Assembly (NCBI GenBank): GCA_027063225.1
Contig: JAMOSG010000024.1
Coordinates: 1 to 40,977 of the forward strand
Origin: Helicobacteraceae bacterium
GTDB taxonomy: Bacteria; Campylobacterota; Campylobacteria; Campylobacterales; Sulfurimonadaceae
Length of the DNA: 40,977 nucleotides
Direction: 5' to 3'
Shown here: one piece after another, positions 1 to 8,180 of the stretch
Numbering within the stretch: position 1 is the stretch's first letter
How the letters are laid out: each line of letters starts with the position of its first letter
Program-made: the position numbers and the translations under genes
Notes under the pieces: model-generated
Databases searched by the model: none
What the model was told of the DNA's origin: nothing
What the model saw: only the letters and a program-made list of their open reading frames with translations

Positions 1-23
1 TTCGAATCCCTTCCTCTCTACCA
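1..23 (+). tRNA. 3' end of a tRNA (truncated by the window edge)
   Basis: The first 23 bases read as a tRNA 3' end: a T-loop TTCGAAT, five bases of the T-stem 3' strand, seven bases of acceptor 3' strand (CCTCTCT), discriminator A and an encoded CCA. The anticodon lies outside the window, so the identity cannot be read. An acceptor 3' strand of this sequence needs AGAGAGG at the 5' end. Confidence 0.8.
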
Positions 24-73
24 TTTTTCTATTTTCTTTTTAACTTTCTTTCATGGTATTAACATTGCTAATC

Positions 74-100
74 TAAAAAAATAATATAATGTGTCGATGT
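74..100 (+). promoter_or_regulatory. sigma-28 (FliA) type promoter of fliD
   Basis: TAAA at 74-77, a 15-nt spacer and GTCGATGT at 93-100 match the epsilonproteobacterial FliA consensus TAAA-N15-GCCGATAA in spacing and core. fliS has the same arrangement at 1521-1547. A perfect sigma-70 -10 box TATAAT (85-90) lies inside the same stretch, so dual use is possible. Confidence 0.7.
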
Positions 101-139
101 GATCTGTGTTGAGAGATCAAAAAGATTAAAGGATCAGAG

Positions 140-1510
140 ATGGGTATTAGTTCGTTAGGAATGGGTTCAGGTGTTTTAACACAAAATGTATTAGATCAGC
201 TACGTCAAGCAGATGAGGCATCACGTGTTACACCAATTGATCGAGATATTTATGATACTAAGAATAAAAAAAATTCCTTAGAAGTTCTTGATGCTAGTAT
301 GACAAATCTTATCGACAGTATAGGTGTTGTGAATTCTAATACTCTTTATTCAGATAGGATAGCTAACGTAGATAGCGAAGCGATATCTATAGAAGTTGAT
401 AACAATACTGATGAGCAAGAATTTACATTAGAAGTAACACAACTCGCAACGAAACAAATAGAAGAATCGGGTTCATTTTCAGCTGCAGATGAATCGATTG
501 CCGATGATGATGGGTCAATTACTCTAAGTATTGATGGTGAAGATTTCGATATTGATTATACAAGTGATACAACCTTGGAAGATATGAAAAAAGCTATTAA
601 TGATGTAGCTGGAGATAAAGTGAGTGCTTCTATTGTAAAACTTGGAGATGATGATTACCGTTTATTTATTACTTCTTTAGGTACAGGTAAAGATCAAGAT
701 ATTTCTATTACGGATAATGATGGAAACTTAAAAGATACAAGTTTAACAGATGATTTGGATGCTGTACAAGAAGCTCAAAATGCTCAATTTAAAATTAATG
801 GTGAAGATGTAGAGCGAGAAACAAACCAAATAGATGATCTCATTACAGGGGTTCATATTACACTCAATGAAGTTGGGACTTCTAATGTAGAGATTGTACA
901 AGATAAAGATAAAATTGTAGATTCAATGAATAAATTCGTTGAAAAATATAATGACACTATGAAAATGCTTAATGATATTACAAAAACAAGTATGAATAAA
1001 GATGAGCGTGGTGTTTTTTCAAATGAAAGTACAATTAAAGGTTTAAAAAGAGATTTGGCTAATATGCTTGATGGTGTTGGTCAAGGTATGGGATCTTTAA
1101 GTGATTATGGATTTGATGTGAATAAAGATGGAATATTGAGTTTTGATTCAACAACTTTTAAAGATAAATTAGAAGAAAATCCATCTAATACAGCAGCTTT
1201 TTTTGCTGGGGGAACGTTTACTGATGCAGATGGTAATGATGTAGAGTTAACTGGTGCATTTAATGAAATAGGAAATAAAGTTGAACAATATACAAAATAT
1301 AATGCAACACTAGATCAATTTAAAAACTCATTAGATACGACACTAACTTCTTTAGAAGATAGAAGAGAAAGTGCAGTAGAAAGATTAGACTCTAAGTATG
1401 AAATTTTACAAAAACAGTTTGCTGCATATGATATTATGATGAGTAAATTAAACTCTGCATCTACTATGTTTACACAGATGATAGCACAACAACAAAATAC
1501 TAAAGATTAG
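140..1510 (+). CDS. fliD: Flagellar hook-associated protein 2 / filament cap FliD
   Basis: FliD caps the growing flagellar filament outside the cell and helps flagellin subunits fold into place. The 456-residue product has the family layout: an N-terminal segment with GMGSGVLTQNVLDQL near residue 7 (the FliD_N type start), a variable acidic centre, and a C-terminal helical part (about 240-456) ending in a Met/Gln-rich coiled coil. The ATG at 140 follows AAAGGATC at a good distance. It is followed by fliS and a fliT-like gene, the usual fliDST order. A sigma-28 type promoter at 74-100 fits a late flagellar gene. It is shorter than the Campylobacter jejuni FliD (about 640 residues), the difference probably lying in the exposed central domains. 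Confidence 0.93.
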   Translation: MGISSLGMGSGVLTQNVLDQLRQADEASRVTPIDRDIYDTKNKKNSLEVLDASMTNLIDSIGVVNSNTLYSDRIANVDSEAISIEVDNNTDEQEFTLEVTQLATKQIEESGSFSAADESIADDDGSITLSIDGEDFDIDYTSDTTLEDMKKAINDVAGDKVSASIVKLGDDDYRLFITSLGTGKDQDISITDNDGNLKDTSLTDDLDAVQEAQNAQFKINGEDVERETNQIDDLITGVHITLNEVGTSNVEIVQDKDKIVDSMNKFVEKYNDTMKMLNDITKTSMNKDERGVFSNESTIKGLKRDLANMLDGVGQGMGSLSDYGFDVNKDGILSFDSTTFKDKLEENPSNTAAFFAGGTFTDADGNDVELTGAFNEIGNKVEQYTKYNATLDQFKNSLDTTLTSLEDRRESAVERLDSKYEILQKQFAAYDIMMSKLNSASTMFTQMIAQQQNTKD

Positions 1511-1520
1511 GGAAATTGAT

Positions 1521-1547
1521 TAAAATATTTTTTTTAATTGTCGATTT
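1521..1547 (+). promoter_or_regulatory. sigma-28 (FliA) type promoter of fliS
   Basis: TAAA at 1521-1524, exactly 15 nt, then GTCGATTT at 1540-1547. This repeats the architecture in front of fliD and suggests that fliS and its downstream gene can be transcribed separately from fliD. The predicted leader is about 35 nt. Confidence 0.7.
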
Positions 1548-1588
1548 AGCTCTTATGAAAGAAAAATAAAAGAGGCAAAGGATTTAAA

Positions 1589-1969
1589 ATGTATGGGCAA
1601 AGTAGTTCAGCACATGATATATATGCACAAAATAATGTTGAGATAGAGTCACCCGCAAAGTTAGTTGCAATGCTTTATGAGGGAGTACTCCGTTTTAATG
1701 CGCAGGCGAAGAAAGCTCTTAGGGATGGCAATATTGAAAAAAGAATTTATTGGACAAATAGATCTATTGCTATTATTACTGAGCTTATAGCTATTTTAAA
1801 TCCAGAAGAGGGTGGTGATGTTGCACGTTACTTAGAAGGGTTGTATAATTATCAAATTCAACTACTTTCTCAGGCAAGTGCTCATTTAGATGAATCAAAA
1901 TATGATGAATGTAGTAATGTTTTTAGAGAGCTTCTTGCTGCTTGGAGAGAAACAACTCATGTGGCTTAA
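1589..1969 (+). CDS. fliS: Flagellin export chaperone FliS
   Basis: FliS binds the C-terminal helix of flagellin in the cytoplasm, keeps it unpolymerised and delivers it to the flagellar export gate. The 126-residue protein is all helical with the family start (YxxN then ESPAKLVAMLYEG at about residues 20-32) and the conserved C-terminal segment FRELLAAWRET. The start ATG at 1589 follows AAAGGA. The last 11 bases overlap the next gene, which suggests coupled translation. It has its own sigma-28 type promoter. Confidence 0.95.
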   Translation: MYGQSSSAHDIYAQNNVEIESPAKLVAMLYEGVLRFNAQAKKALRDGNIEKRIYWTNRSIAIITELIAILNPEEGGDVARYLEGLYNYQIQLLSQASAHLDESKYDECSNVFRELLAAWRETTHVA

Positions 1970-2213
1970 TGATCTTAAAGTAGCTTTGGTTTTGCAAGAT
2001 ATAAAAAAAATGGAACAATTATTAGATAATATACCAACTTTAGAGAACTTAGAAGATATAAAGCAAGCTAAACTACTAATAGATCAGATGCTAGAGGTTG
2101 TAACTCAAAAAAAAGAGCAGACAACCCTTTCGATGAAAAAAATTAGGAAGAATTTAGACTTTTTAAATGCAACTGCCGCACAAAAAAAACATAAATTAGA
2201 TATCTTTTCATAA
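1959..2213 (+). CDS. Small helical protein in the FliT position (probable flagellar chaperone)
   Basis: This 84-residue Lys/Leu/Gln-rich protein is predicted to be helical or coiled coil throughout and has no membrane segment. The reading frame is open from 1890, but the ATG at 1959 is preferred because GGAGAG (1943-1948) stands ten bases before it and it overlaps the fliS stop by only 11 bp. Its place directly after fliS is that of FliT, the chaperone of FliD and regulator of late flagellar genes in enterobacteria. The function is inferred from position and helical make-up, since sequence similarity to FliT is not obvious by eye. Confidence 0.6.
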   Translation: MWLNDLKVALVLQDIKKMEQLLDNIPTLENLEDIKQAKLLIDQMLEVVTQKKEQTTLSMKKIRKNLDFLNATAAQKKHKLDIFS

Positions 2214-2221
2214 CTTAACAA

Positions 2222-2935
2222 TTATTCGCCTCTTTTTTTCTTTCGTATTCCAAACTTTGAACTTCGCAGAGTGTACTCTGTGATGATCACCCCATCTCTT
2301 ACATTTAAAATATGTTCTACTGCATAAGCAATATCTTGTGGTAATAGTTTTTCATCCTCTTTTTGAGTAACATCAAAATTTAAATCTTTAAAAAATGCAC
2401 TTTGTGTCATATCTGGTGCTATTGTTGTTACACCCACATCAAATTTACGTAACTCTTCAAACAAAGCATTCCCAAAAGCTTGTAAACCACTTTTTGTAGC
2501 ACTATATGTTGCTGAGAACTTACTAGAACGAAGTGCTTCTATGGAGCTAATATTTATAATATGCCCACCATTTTTTTTAAGATTACGTAAAACTGCATTG
2601 GTTAAAACCATAGGAGTTGTAAGGTTAAGTGTAGTGAGTTGAAAAATTGTTTTAGAGTTCAACTCTTCATGTGGTGCAAAGACACCAAAACCTGCACAGT
2701 TTATAAGTAAAGATATATCTTTTTCTTTTTTAAGTTTAGCAGAGAGGCTCTCTACCTCTTTTTGGTTTGTTAAATCTGTTTGTAAAGGGGTGAAGTTTTT
2801 GTTCTTGAAATCTTCGTTTGAGATTGTTCTACTTATGCCAATAACTTCATATCCAAGCTCTAACACTTTTTTTGTTATGGCAAAACCAATTCCGCTACTT
2901 GCACCCGTAATTATTGCTACTTTTTTTTGTTTCAT
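2222..2935 (-). CDS. Short-chain dehydrogenase/reductase (SDR family)
   Basis: This is a classical SDR of 237 residues, an NAD(P)-dependent oxidoreductase of unknown substrate. Visible motifs are the cofactor loop TGASSGIG (residues 10-17), NCAG (79-82), the catalytic serine in NISS (127-131) and the YSATK active site with Tyr144 and Lys148. The tail is very basic (KKKRGE). It runs convergent to the fliT-like gene and divergent from kdsB. There is no ribosome binding site before the ATG. A TATTAT box (2942-2947) sits six bases upstream, so the mRNA may be leaderless. Confidence 0.85.
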   Translation of the reverse strand: MKQKKVAIITGASSGIGFAITKKVLELGYEVIGISRTISNEDFKNKNFTPLQTDLTNQKEVESLSAKLKKEKDISLLINCAGFGVFAPHEELNSKTIFQLTTLNLTTPMVLTNAVLRNLKKNGGHIINISSIEALRSSKFSATYSATKSGLQAFGNALFEELRKFDVGVTTIAPDMTQSAFFKDLNFDVTQKEDEKLLPQDIAYAVEHILNVRDGVIITEYTLRSSKFGIRKKKRGE

Positions 2936-2979
2936 TTTTGTATAATACCATTACTATAATTAAAAATAAGGGAACTATT
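2936..2979. promoter_or_regulatory. Divergent promoter region between the SDR gene and kdsB
   Basis: The 44-bp gap holds two forward TATAAT boxes (2941-2946 and 2955-2960) for kdsB and a reverse TATTAT box (2942-2947) for the SDR gene. The boxes overlap, so the two transcripts probably compete for polymerase. Confidence 0.55.
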
Positions 2980-3750
2980 TTGAAAACAGTTGTTATTATC
3001 CCAGCCCGTTTAAACTCTTCACGTTTACCTGGTAAAGTACTTTTAGATATTGCAGGAAAACCTATGGTGCAACATGTCTATGAAGCTGCAAAAAAAGCTT
3101 CAAAAATTGCTGAAGTTTATATTGCAACAGATTCAGATGAGGTGCAAGAGGTTTGTTTAGGGTTTACGCAAAATGTAATTATGACAGATACTTCACATGA
3201 GTCAGGAACAGATAGACTTGCAGAGGCAGTACAGAGTATAGAGTGTGATGGTGTGATTAATGTGCAAGGTGATGAACCCTTAATTGACTCTAATTTAATA
3301 GATGCTCTAGCACAAGAGTTACAAGAGGGGTATACAATGGTGAGTGCAATGCACCGCATAGAAACTACAAAAGAGTTAGCTTCCCCAAATGCTGTAAAAG
3401 TGGTAGTAAATAATAAAAGTGAAGCACTCTATTTTTCACGTTCAATCATTCCTCACCATAGAGATGAGTGGGAGAGTTTAATAAAACATCATAAAACAGT
3501 ACCGCAACTATTAAACTTCTTTAAACATATTGGAATTTATGGTTATACTAAAGAGTTTTTACTTCAGTATGCACAACTTCAACAAACATATTTAGAAAAA
3601 CTTGAAAAATTAGAGCAGTTGCGTGTACTTGAAAATGGTCATACTATTAAAATGATACAAACTTCTTATATTCCAGTTGGTGTTGATGTTCAAGAGGATT
3701 TAGAAGAGGTTAGAAAGATTTTTGGTAACAAAACGGTAGCAAAAATTTAG
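2980..3750 (+). CDS. kdsB: 3-deoxy-manno-octulosonate cytidylyltransferase (CMP-KDO synthetase)
   Basis: KdsB makes CMP-KDO from CTP and KDO in the cytoplasm, the activated sugar that is joined to lipid A. The 256-residue protein shows the nucleotide-binding start IPARLNSSRLPGK (about residues 7-19), NVQGDEP (94-100) and the IPVGVDV...DLEEVR ending typical of the family. The start is taken as TTG at 2980: AAGGGA lies just upstream, and the first residues MKTVVIIPAR match the family N-terminus. An ATG at 2914 in the same frame would add 22 unlike residues and lie inside the divergent SDR gene. It implies an outer membrane with LPS or LOS. Confidence 0.93.
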   Translation: MKTVVIIPARLNSSRLPGKVLLDIAGKPMVQHVYEAAKKASKIAEVYIATDSDEVQEVCLGFTQNVIMTDTSHESGTDRLAEAVQSIECDGVINVQGDEPLIDSNLIDALAQELQEGYTMVSAMHRIETTKELASPNAVKVVVNNKSEALYFSRSIIPHHRDEWESLIKHHKTVPQLLNFFKHIGIYGYTKEFLLQYAQLQQTYLEKLEKLEQLRVLENGHTIKMIQTSYIPVGVDVQEDLEEVRKIFGNKTVAKI

Positions 3751-3756
3751 TATAAT
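3751..3756 (+). promoter_or_regulatory. -10 box of the type II secretion operon
   Basis: TATAAT begins immediately after the kdsB stop codon and lies 29 bp before the gspG start. No convincing -35 box is visible, which is common for Campylobacterota promoters. It is the only clear promoter seen for the twelve-gene operon. Confidence 0.5.
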
Positions 3757-3785
3757 TAAGAAAAAATAAAAAAAAGGTGTTTTTT

Positions 3786-4211
3786 ATGAAAAAAAGAGGT
3801 GCATTTACACTTATTGAGTTGATGATTGTTATTGTAATTTTAGGTCTTTTAGCTGCTATGGTAATGCCAAGCTTAACAGGTAAAGGGGAGGAAGCAAAAC
3901 GTAATCTTGTATGTGTACAGATGAAAACAATCTACAATGGAGCGTTAGATATGTTTAAAATTAACAATGGAATCTATCCTTCAACAGAGGAGGGTTTAGA
4001 AGCACTTGTAAAAAATCCAGATCCAGAGAAGTATCCAAACTATTCACCAAGTGGATATTTCAAAGATGGAAAAATGCCAAAAGATTCTTGGGGAACACCA
4101 TTTATTTATATTAACGATGATGGAAAAATTGAGCTTATTTCACTTGGAGCTGATAGAAAAGAGGGTGGAACAGGTGATAAGGCAGATATTAAAATGAGTG
4201 AGTGTAAATAG
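3786..4211 (+). CDS. gspG: Type II secretion major pseudopilin GspG
   Basis: GspG polymerises into the periplasmic pseudopilus that pushes folded proteins through the secretin. The 141-residue protein has a prepilin leader (MKKRGA), the methylated FTLIE start with Glu at mature position 5, and a hydrophobic helix to about residue 29. The globular part shows the GspG marks: a YPSTEEGLEALV segment near residues 64-75, PKDSWGTPF (98-106) and LGADRKEGG, which lies where the family binds calcium. The start ATG at 3786 follows AAGG at 3774. The residue before the cleavage site is Ala rather than the common Gly, as in the next gene. First gene of the operon. Confidence 0.93.
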   Translation: MKKRGAFTLIELMIVIVILGLLAAMVMPSLTGKGEEAKRNLVCVQMKTIYNGALDMFKINNGIYPSTEEGLEALVKNPDPEKYPNYSPSGYFKDGKMPKDSWGTPFIYINDDGKIELISLGADRKEGGTGDKADIKMSECK

Positions 4212-4214
4212 TCT

Positions 4215-4742
4215 TTGAAAAAAGCATTTACACTTATTGAGCTTTTAATTGTTATTTTGATAATAGGCGTTGTTTATACTTTAGCAATTGGAAATTTTCA
4301 AAAAGTGGCTCAACCACAAACTCGTGTAACCTTAGCAACATTAAAAGAGTATTTAAAAGGGTTTGAGTACCAAAAAAAAGTGCGTTTTTTATGTTTAGAT
4401 GATTGTAGTAGCTGTGATGTTTTTGTAGATGGAAAGAAACAAACAGAACTTGAAGGTGTGTTTGATAATTTTATTGATGATTCTATAAAAACGTACCGTT
4501 ATTCTGTTTTAGATGGTATTGTGAATGTGGAGTATAACCCATTTTTTGATGCAGATGGTATTGAACAAGATGTTTGTTTCTCTTTTAGTGTAGATAAGCA
4601 AGGAGTGAGTGACCAAGTAGTGGTTGAGTTTAACAATAAAGTGTATGACTACACACCATATTTTGAAAAAACAAAAATCTATTATTCAATAGAAGATTTC
4701 ATAGAAGCAAAAGAGAAAATTTATCAAGAAGTGATGCAATGA
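4215..4742 (+). CDS. Type II secretion pseudopilin, probably GspH-like
   Basis: A type IV pilin-like N-terminus (KKA then FTLIELLIVILIIG) marks a prepilin-peptidase substrate with Glu at mature position 5. The globular part has a cysteine cluster at residues 60, 64 and 67 and many acidic residues. The start is TTG at 4215, three bases after the gspG stop. The last four bases overlap gspF. GspH, the minor pseudopilin beside GspG, is the best guess from position and length (175 residues), but the sequence outside the leader is not diagnostic. Confidence 0.7.
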   Translation: MKKAFTLIELLIVILIIGVVYTLAIGNFQKVAQPQTRVTLATLKEYLKGFEYQKKVRFLCLDDCSSCDVFVDGKKQTELEGVFDNFIDDSIKTYRYSVLDGIVNVEYNPFFDADGIEQDVCFSFSVDKQGVSDQVVVEFNNKVYDYTPYFEKTKIYYSIEDFIEAKEKIYQEVMQ

Positions 4743-5953
4743 TTTTTAAGTATAAAGGGATAGATGAGTTTGGCAAAAAAGTAAGTGATAAAATAGAAGC
4801 ACAATCATTAACTGAAGCCAAAGCAAAACTCAAAGCAAAAAAGATAATTTACCAATCATTAGAGGAGAGTAGCTCTTTTTTTGGTGGTTTTAACCTCTCT
4901 TTATTTCAATATAGAATCCCTCCAAAAGAGCTTTCTGCACTTTCACGTGAACTTGCTATGTATATTGCTTCTGGTATTACAATAGTTTCTGCTTTAAAAA
5001 TTGTACAAACGCACTATGAGAAAAATAAAAAGATGAAACTCTTTTTAACAACGGTAAGTACTCATTTAGATGAAGGGAAAGATTTTTTTACGGCACTTGA
5101 TATGCAAAGTGTAGTGATTTTGCCTGAGTTTTATAAGCAATCTATTAAAGTAAGTGAGAGTGGTGGAATTTTAGATGAGGTTCTTTTAGAATTAGCCCGT
5201 TTTTTAAAAGAGCAAGATAGAATTGCAAAAGAGATTAAAGGGGCATTTGCTTATCCTAGTTTTATGATAGTTGTTTCACTTTTAATGATTGCTTTTATGT
5301 TAGCATTTGTAGTGCCTCAAATTACAGGGATTTTTGAGAGTATGGATCAAGAACTTCCCCATGCAACACAGGTTGTTATTGGTATGGGTGATTTTTTTAA
5401 TGAGTATTTTACAACCCTTTTAGGGGGTGCTTCTATAGTGATTGCACTTTTTATGGTGCTTAAAAAACAAAGCTATAAATTTGCTTATGCTATAGATAAA
5501 CTCCTTTTAAAACTCCCTTTGTTTGGTTCTTTAATAGAAAAAAGTGAACTTGCACGTTTTGCATATATTGCATCACTTTTAACAAGAAGTGGTGTAACGT
5601 TTGTGCAAACAATTAATTTAAGTGCAAATATTTTAAACAATAAAGTTATCAAAGAGCTTTTTTTAGATGCATCTAAAAAGGTTGTAGAGGGAAAACACCT
5701 TTCAGCAGCACTCAATAACTCCAAAACAAAAATAGATAATGCTTTTGTACAGTCTATTGCACTTGGGGAGGAAACATCTCAAGTTGAGAGAGTTTTAACA
5801 AATATTTCTGAGCTTTATTTTGAGGAAAATCGTGATAAAATCAGTATGCTTTTAACACTTCTTGAACCTTCACTTATGCTTTTTGTAGGTGGAAGTATAG
5901 GGTTTATTGTAGCAGCAATGCTTTTACCAATTTTTTCTATGAGTATTCAGTAG
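4739..5953 (+). CDS. gspF: Type II secretion inner-membrane platform protein GspF
   Basis: GspF is the polytopic inner-membrane protein around which pseudopilins assemble, driven by GspE. The 404-residue product starts with the small N-terminal domain (FKYKGIDEFGKKV, EAQSLTEAKAKLK). It then has two tandem GspF domains, each containing an LARELA/SELARFAY type segment, and three hydrophobic segments near 170-195, 220-240 and 375-400. The glycine-rich second repeat (SLLTRSGVTFVQ) and the C-terminal LLEPSLMLFVGG are family hallmarks. The start overlaps the previous stop by four bases. Confidence 0.93.
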   Translation: MIFKYKGIDEFGKKVSDKIEAQSLTEAKAKLKAKKIIYQSLEESSSFFGGFNLSLFQYRIPPKELSALSRELAMYIASGITIVSALKIVQTHYEKNKKMKLFLTTVSTHLDEGKDFFTALDMQSVVILPEFYKQSIKVSESGGILDEVLLELARFLKEQDRIAKEIKGAFAYPSFMIVVSLLMIAFMLAFVVPQITGIFESMDQELPHATQVVIGMGDFFNEYFTTLLGGASIVIALFMVLKKQSYKFAYAIDKLLLKLPLFGSLIEKSELARFAYIASLLTRSGVTFVQTINLSANILNNKVIKELFLDASKKVVEGKHLSAALNNSKTKIDNAFVQSIALGEETSQVERVLTNISELYFEENRDKISMLLTLLEPSLMLFVGGSIGFIVAAMLLPIFSMSIQ

Positions 5954-5954
5954 T

Positions 5955-6863
5955 ATGCAAAAAAAGGGGATAGCACTTTTAATAACGTTGTTATTTGTTA
6001 TGCTTATTACTCTTGGTGTTGGTACAGCACTTAAGCAGATAAAAGATACGTCACAGGATGTGCAAAAACAAAATTTTTTATTTCAAACAACAATGATTTT
6101 AAAAGATGTTGAATCGATGTTACAACAAAATAAAGATTTAGAATATATTACAAAAAAGAACTCTGTAAGTGCGTTAAATCTTTTCTTAACAACTGCTTCT
6201 TTTATCCCTTTTGAAGCAGCTGGTATTAAGGTTATAATAGAGTTGAAAAGTGCAAGAGAAAAATTTAACCCTAATGTTTTAAAAGATAACAATGAAACAA
6301 AACAGCAGATAAAGAGTGACCTTTTTCAACGTTTTTTGGATGAAAAAAATGTTCATAGCGAATATGTAACTTTATTATTAGATAATATGAGTAAAATACG
6401 GCAAGATGGAGCTTATAGAAGTGATATTTTTAATCAAAATCCACTTCTATTTCGTGATTATATAGCTTCTTTTGAACATTTAGAGCAGATAAATAATTTT
6501 TATAATAAAAAATATCATGAAGATATTAATAAAAAAGTTGATTTTTCAAAGCTTTTTTATTTTAAAAAGATGCCATATAATTTAGATTTAAACTATATCT
6601 CTTCAGATATTTGGCAAATTATTTTAGGGTGTGATAAACAAAGAGGTGATTTATTAGTGCAAAATAGTGGTGGATATGAAAAGCTTGAAGATTTAGAGTT
6701 AAACGATAATGAAATTTATAATCTAAATTTTTTTCCACATAGCTTTTTTGAGCCAATTTTAGCAGTAAAACTAAAAGTTATAAAAGATAATTTAGAAGCA
6801 AAAATTGAGTTTGAATACGATTTAAAAACAAAAAAAGGTACAAATTTTATCTATGAAATTTAA
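5955..6863 (+). CDS. gspK: Type II secretion minor pseudopilin GspK
   Basis: This 302-residue protein opens with MQKKG and a hydrophobic helix (IALLITLLFVMLITLGVG). It lacks Glu at mature position 5, which is the known exception of GspK among pseudopilins. GspK sits at the tip of the pseudopilus with GspI and GspJ, both encoded further down. The length (about 300) and large periplasmic domain fit the family, although the region after the helix is divergent. It starts one base after the gspF stop and overlaps gspL by 11 bases. Confidence 0.75.
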   Translation: MQKKGIALLITLLFVMLITLGVGTALKQIKDTSQDVQKQNFLFQTTMILKDVESMLQQNKDLEYITKKNSVSALNLFLTTASFIPFEAAGIKVIIELKSAREKFNPNVLKDNNETKQQIKSDLFQRFLDEKNVHSEYVTLLLDNMSKIRQDGAYRSDIFNQNPLLFRDYIASFEHLEQINNFYNKKYHEDINKKVDFSKLFYFKKMPYNLDLNYISSDIWQIILGCDKQRGDLLVQNSGGYEKLEDLELNDNEIYNLNFFPHSFFEPILAVKLKVIKDNLEAKIEFEYDLKTKKGTNFIYEI

Positions 6864-7776
6864 AAAAGAATACCAAACAATATTGTTTGATCCAACAAAG
6901 CGTTATTCCTTTGAAAAAGATGTTAAAGTTAATGTTATTTTGCCTCCATCCTTGTATTGGGTGCAAAAAGTACAGCTTCCTGTAAAGTTTGTTCGTGATG
7001 CTTTAAAATTTTTACCATCACTTTTTGAAGATCAACTTCAAGAGGGGCAAGAGTATAACTATTTTACCTACAAAGATGGGGAAAATTTTATAGCATTTGC
7101 ATATAAACAAGATGAGATTTTAGCTTTACTTGCAAAACAGGGGATTACTAAAGGTAATATTGAAGCACTCTACTTTGCTCAAAGTGAGTTCTCTCATATA
7201 AAAGAGAGTATTATTTTAAATAAAGAGGAAGTTTTAACACTTAAAGATGGGATAGTTATTCTTTTACCTAAAGAGTGGGTATCAAATGTAAAAGCGTTAG
7301 ATACAACAACTTTAAAACTTTCTAAGCATCAAATTGAATTAACACAATTTGGTGATCTTGATAAAAGAAAGTTTTTTACACTCTCTTTTATTTTAGTTCT
7401 TTTTATAGCTCTTTTTGGATTTGAGTATTTTGCAACAACACTAGAGAGTGAAAAATTGGCGCAAAAAAGGGTAGAAGTTTTTGAAAAATACAATTTAAAA
7501 GCAACAACTTTTCAAAATAGGGCATTATTAAAAAAATATGAAAAAATAGAGAAGAAACAAAGAAAAATTAGAAAAGTTGTAGCTCTTATTAGTGGGGTAA
7601 AACTTAAAGAGGGAGATTTTTTAAATTTAATTTTTCTTAAAGAGAGAAAAATTATTGCCTCTTTTAGTGGTAAAACACAACAAAAAGAGTATATTGTAAA
7701 AAAACTGAAGGCAAAAGGGTTGAAATTGCATTCATCTACTAAAAAAGAGCAACTCTTTGTAGAGGTGGCATTATGA
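6853..7776 (+). CDS. Type II secretion platform protein, GspL-like
   Basis: A bitopic protein of 307 residues with a cytoplasmic domain (about 1-170), one transmembrane helix near residues 173-192 (FILVLFIALFGFEYF) and a periplasmic part starting with a Lys-rich coiled coil. This is the GspL layout, where the cytoplasmic domain docks the ATPase GspE and the periplasmic domain pairs with GspM. It lies between gspK and a gspM-like gene, the standard order. The sequence itself is weakly conserved, so the call rests on topology and position. Confidence 0.7.
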   Translation: MKFKKEYQTILFDPTKRYSFEKDVKVNVILPPSLYWVQKVQLPVKFVRDALKFLPSLFEDQLQEGQEYNYFTYKDGENFIAFAYKQDEILALLAKQGITKGNIEALYFAQSEFSHIKESIILNKEEVLTLKDGIVILLPKEWVSNVKALDTTTLKLSKHQIELTQFGDLDKRKFFTLSFILVLFIALFGFEYFATTLESEKLAQKRVEVFEKYNLKATTFQNRALLKKYEKIEKKQRKIRKVVALISGVKLKEGDFLNLIFLKERKIIASFSGKTQQKEYIVKKLKAKGLKLHSSTKKEQLFVEVAL

Positions 7777-8180
7777 ATAAAGTAAATCCTTTCTATATTT
7801 TAGGTTTTTTAGTTGTTATTTTGTTTTTTACAATTTCAAAAGTAAATAGTGCACGTCAAGAGTTTTTAGATGCTCAAAGTAGTTATCTACAAACGCAGAG
7901 ATTAGCTCAAAAAGTGAGTGTATATAAAAAAGCTTATGCAGATAAAACAAAAATTAAAAAAACTTTACAGAAAATTTTAAGAGCTTCTGTTTTAACAAAA
8001 AGTGATTTAAAAGTGGAGTATAAAAAATCTTTTGTGCGTTTAACATCAGATTCTTTAGAGCTTCCTGCTTTGAATTATCTTATGGGACAGGTTTTAAACA
8101 AAACATTGCAGATTAAGAAGTTAAAAATCAAACGTCAAAGTAAAAAAAGAGCAAGTTTAGAGATGGAGATAGCATGGTAA
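7773..8180 (+). CDS. Type II secretion platform protein, GspM-like
   Basis: A 135-residue protein with one N-terminal membrane helix (residues about 7-23), a coiled coil and a small periplasmic domain of alternating basic and hydrophobic residues. These are the features and length of GspM, which pairs with GspL in the inner-membrane platform. It overlaps gspL by four bases and the following gene by seven. No residue-level signature is diagnostic. Confidence 0.65.
   Translation: MNKVNPFYILGFLVVILFFTISKVNSARQEFLDAQSSYLQTQRLAQKVSVYKKAYADKTKIKKTLQKILRASVLTKSDLKVEYKKSFVRLTSDSLELPALNYLMGQVLNKTLQIKKLKIKRQSKKRASLEMEIAW

Noticed and set aside
54-69. Sigma-54 like promoter upstream of fliD (TGG at 54-56, GC at 67-68, correct spacing)
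   Set aside because: The -24 element reads TGGTAT instead of TGGCAC. The sigma-28 match at 74-100 is better and is repeated before fliS.
1890-1958. Upstream start of the fliT-like gene inside fliS
   Set aside because: It would overlap fliS by 80 bp without a ribosome binding site, whereas the ATG at 1959 has GGAGAG upstream.
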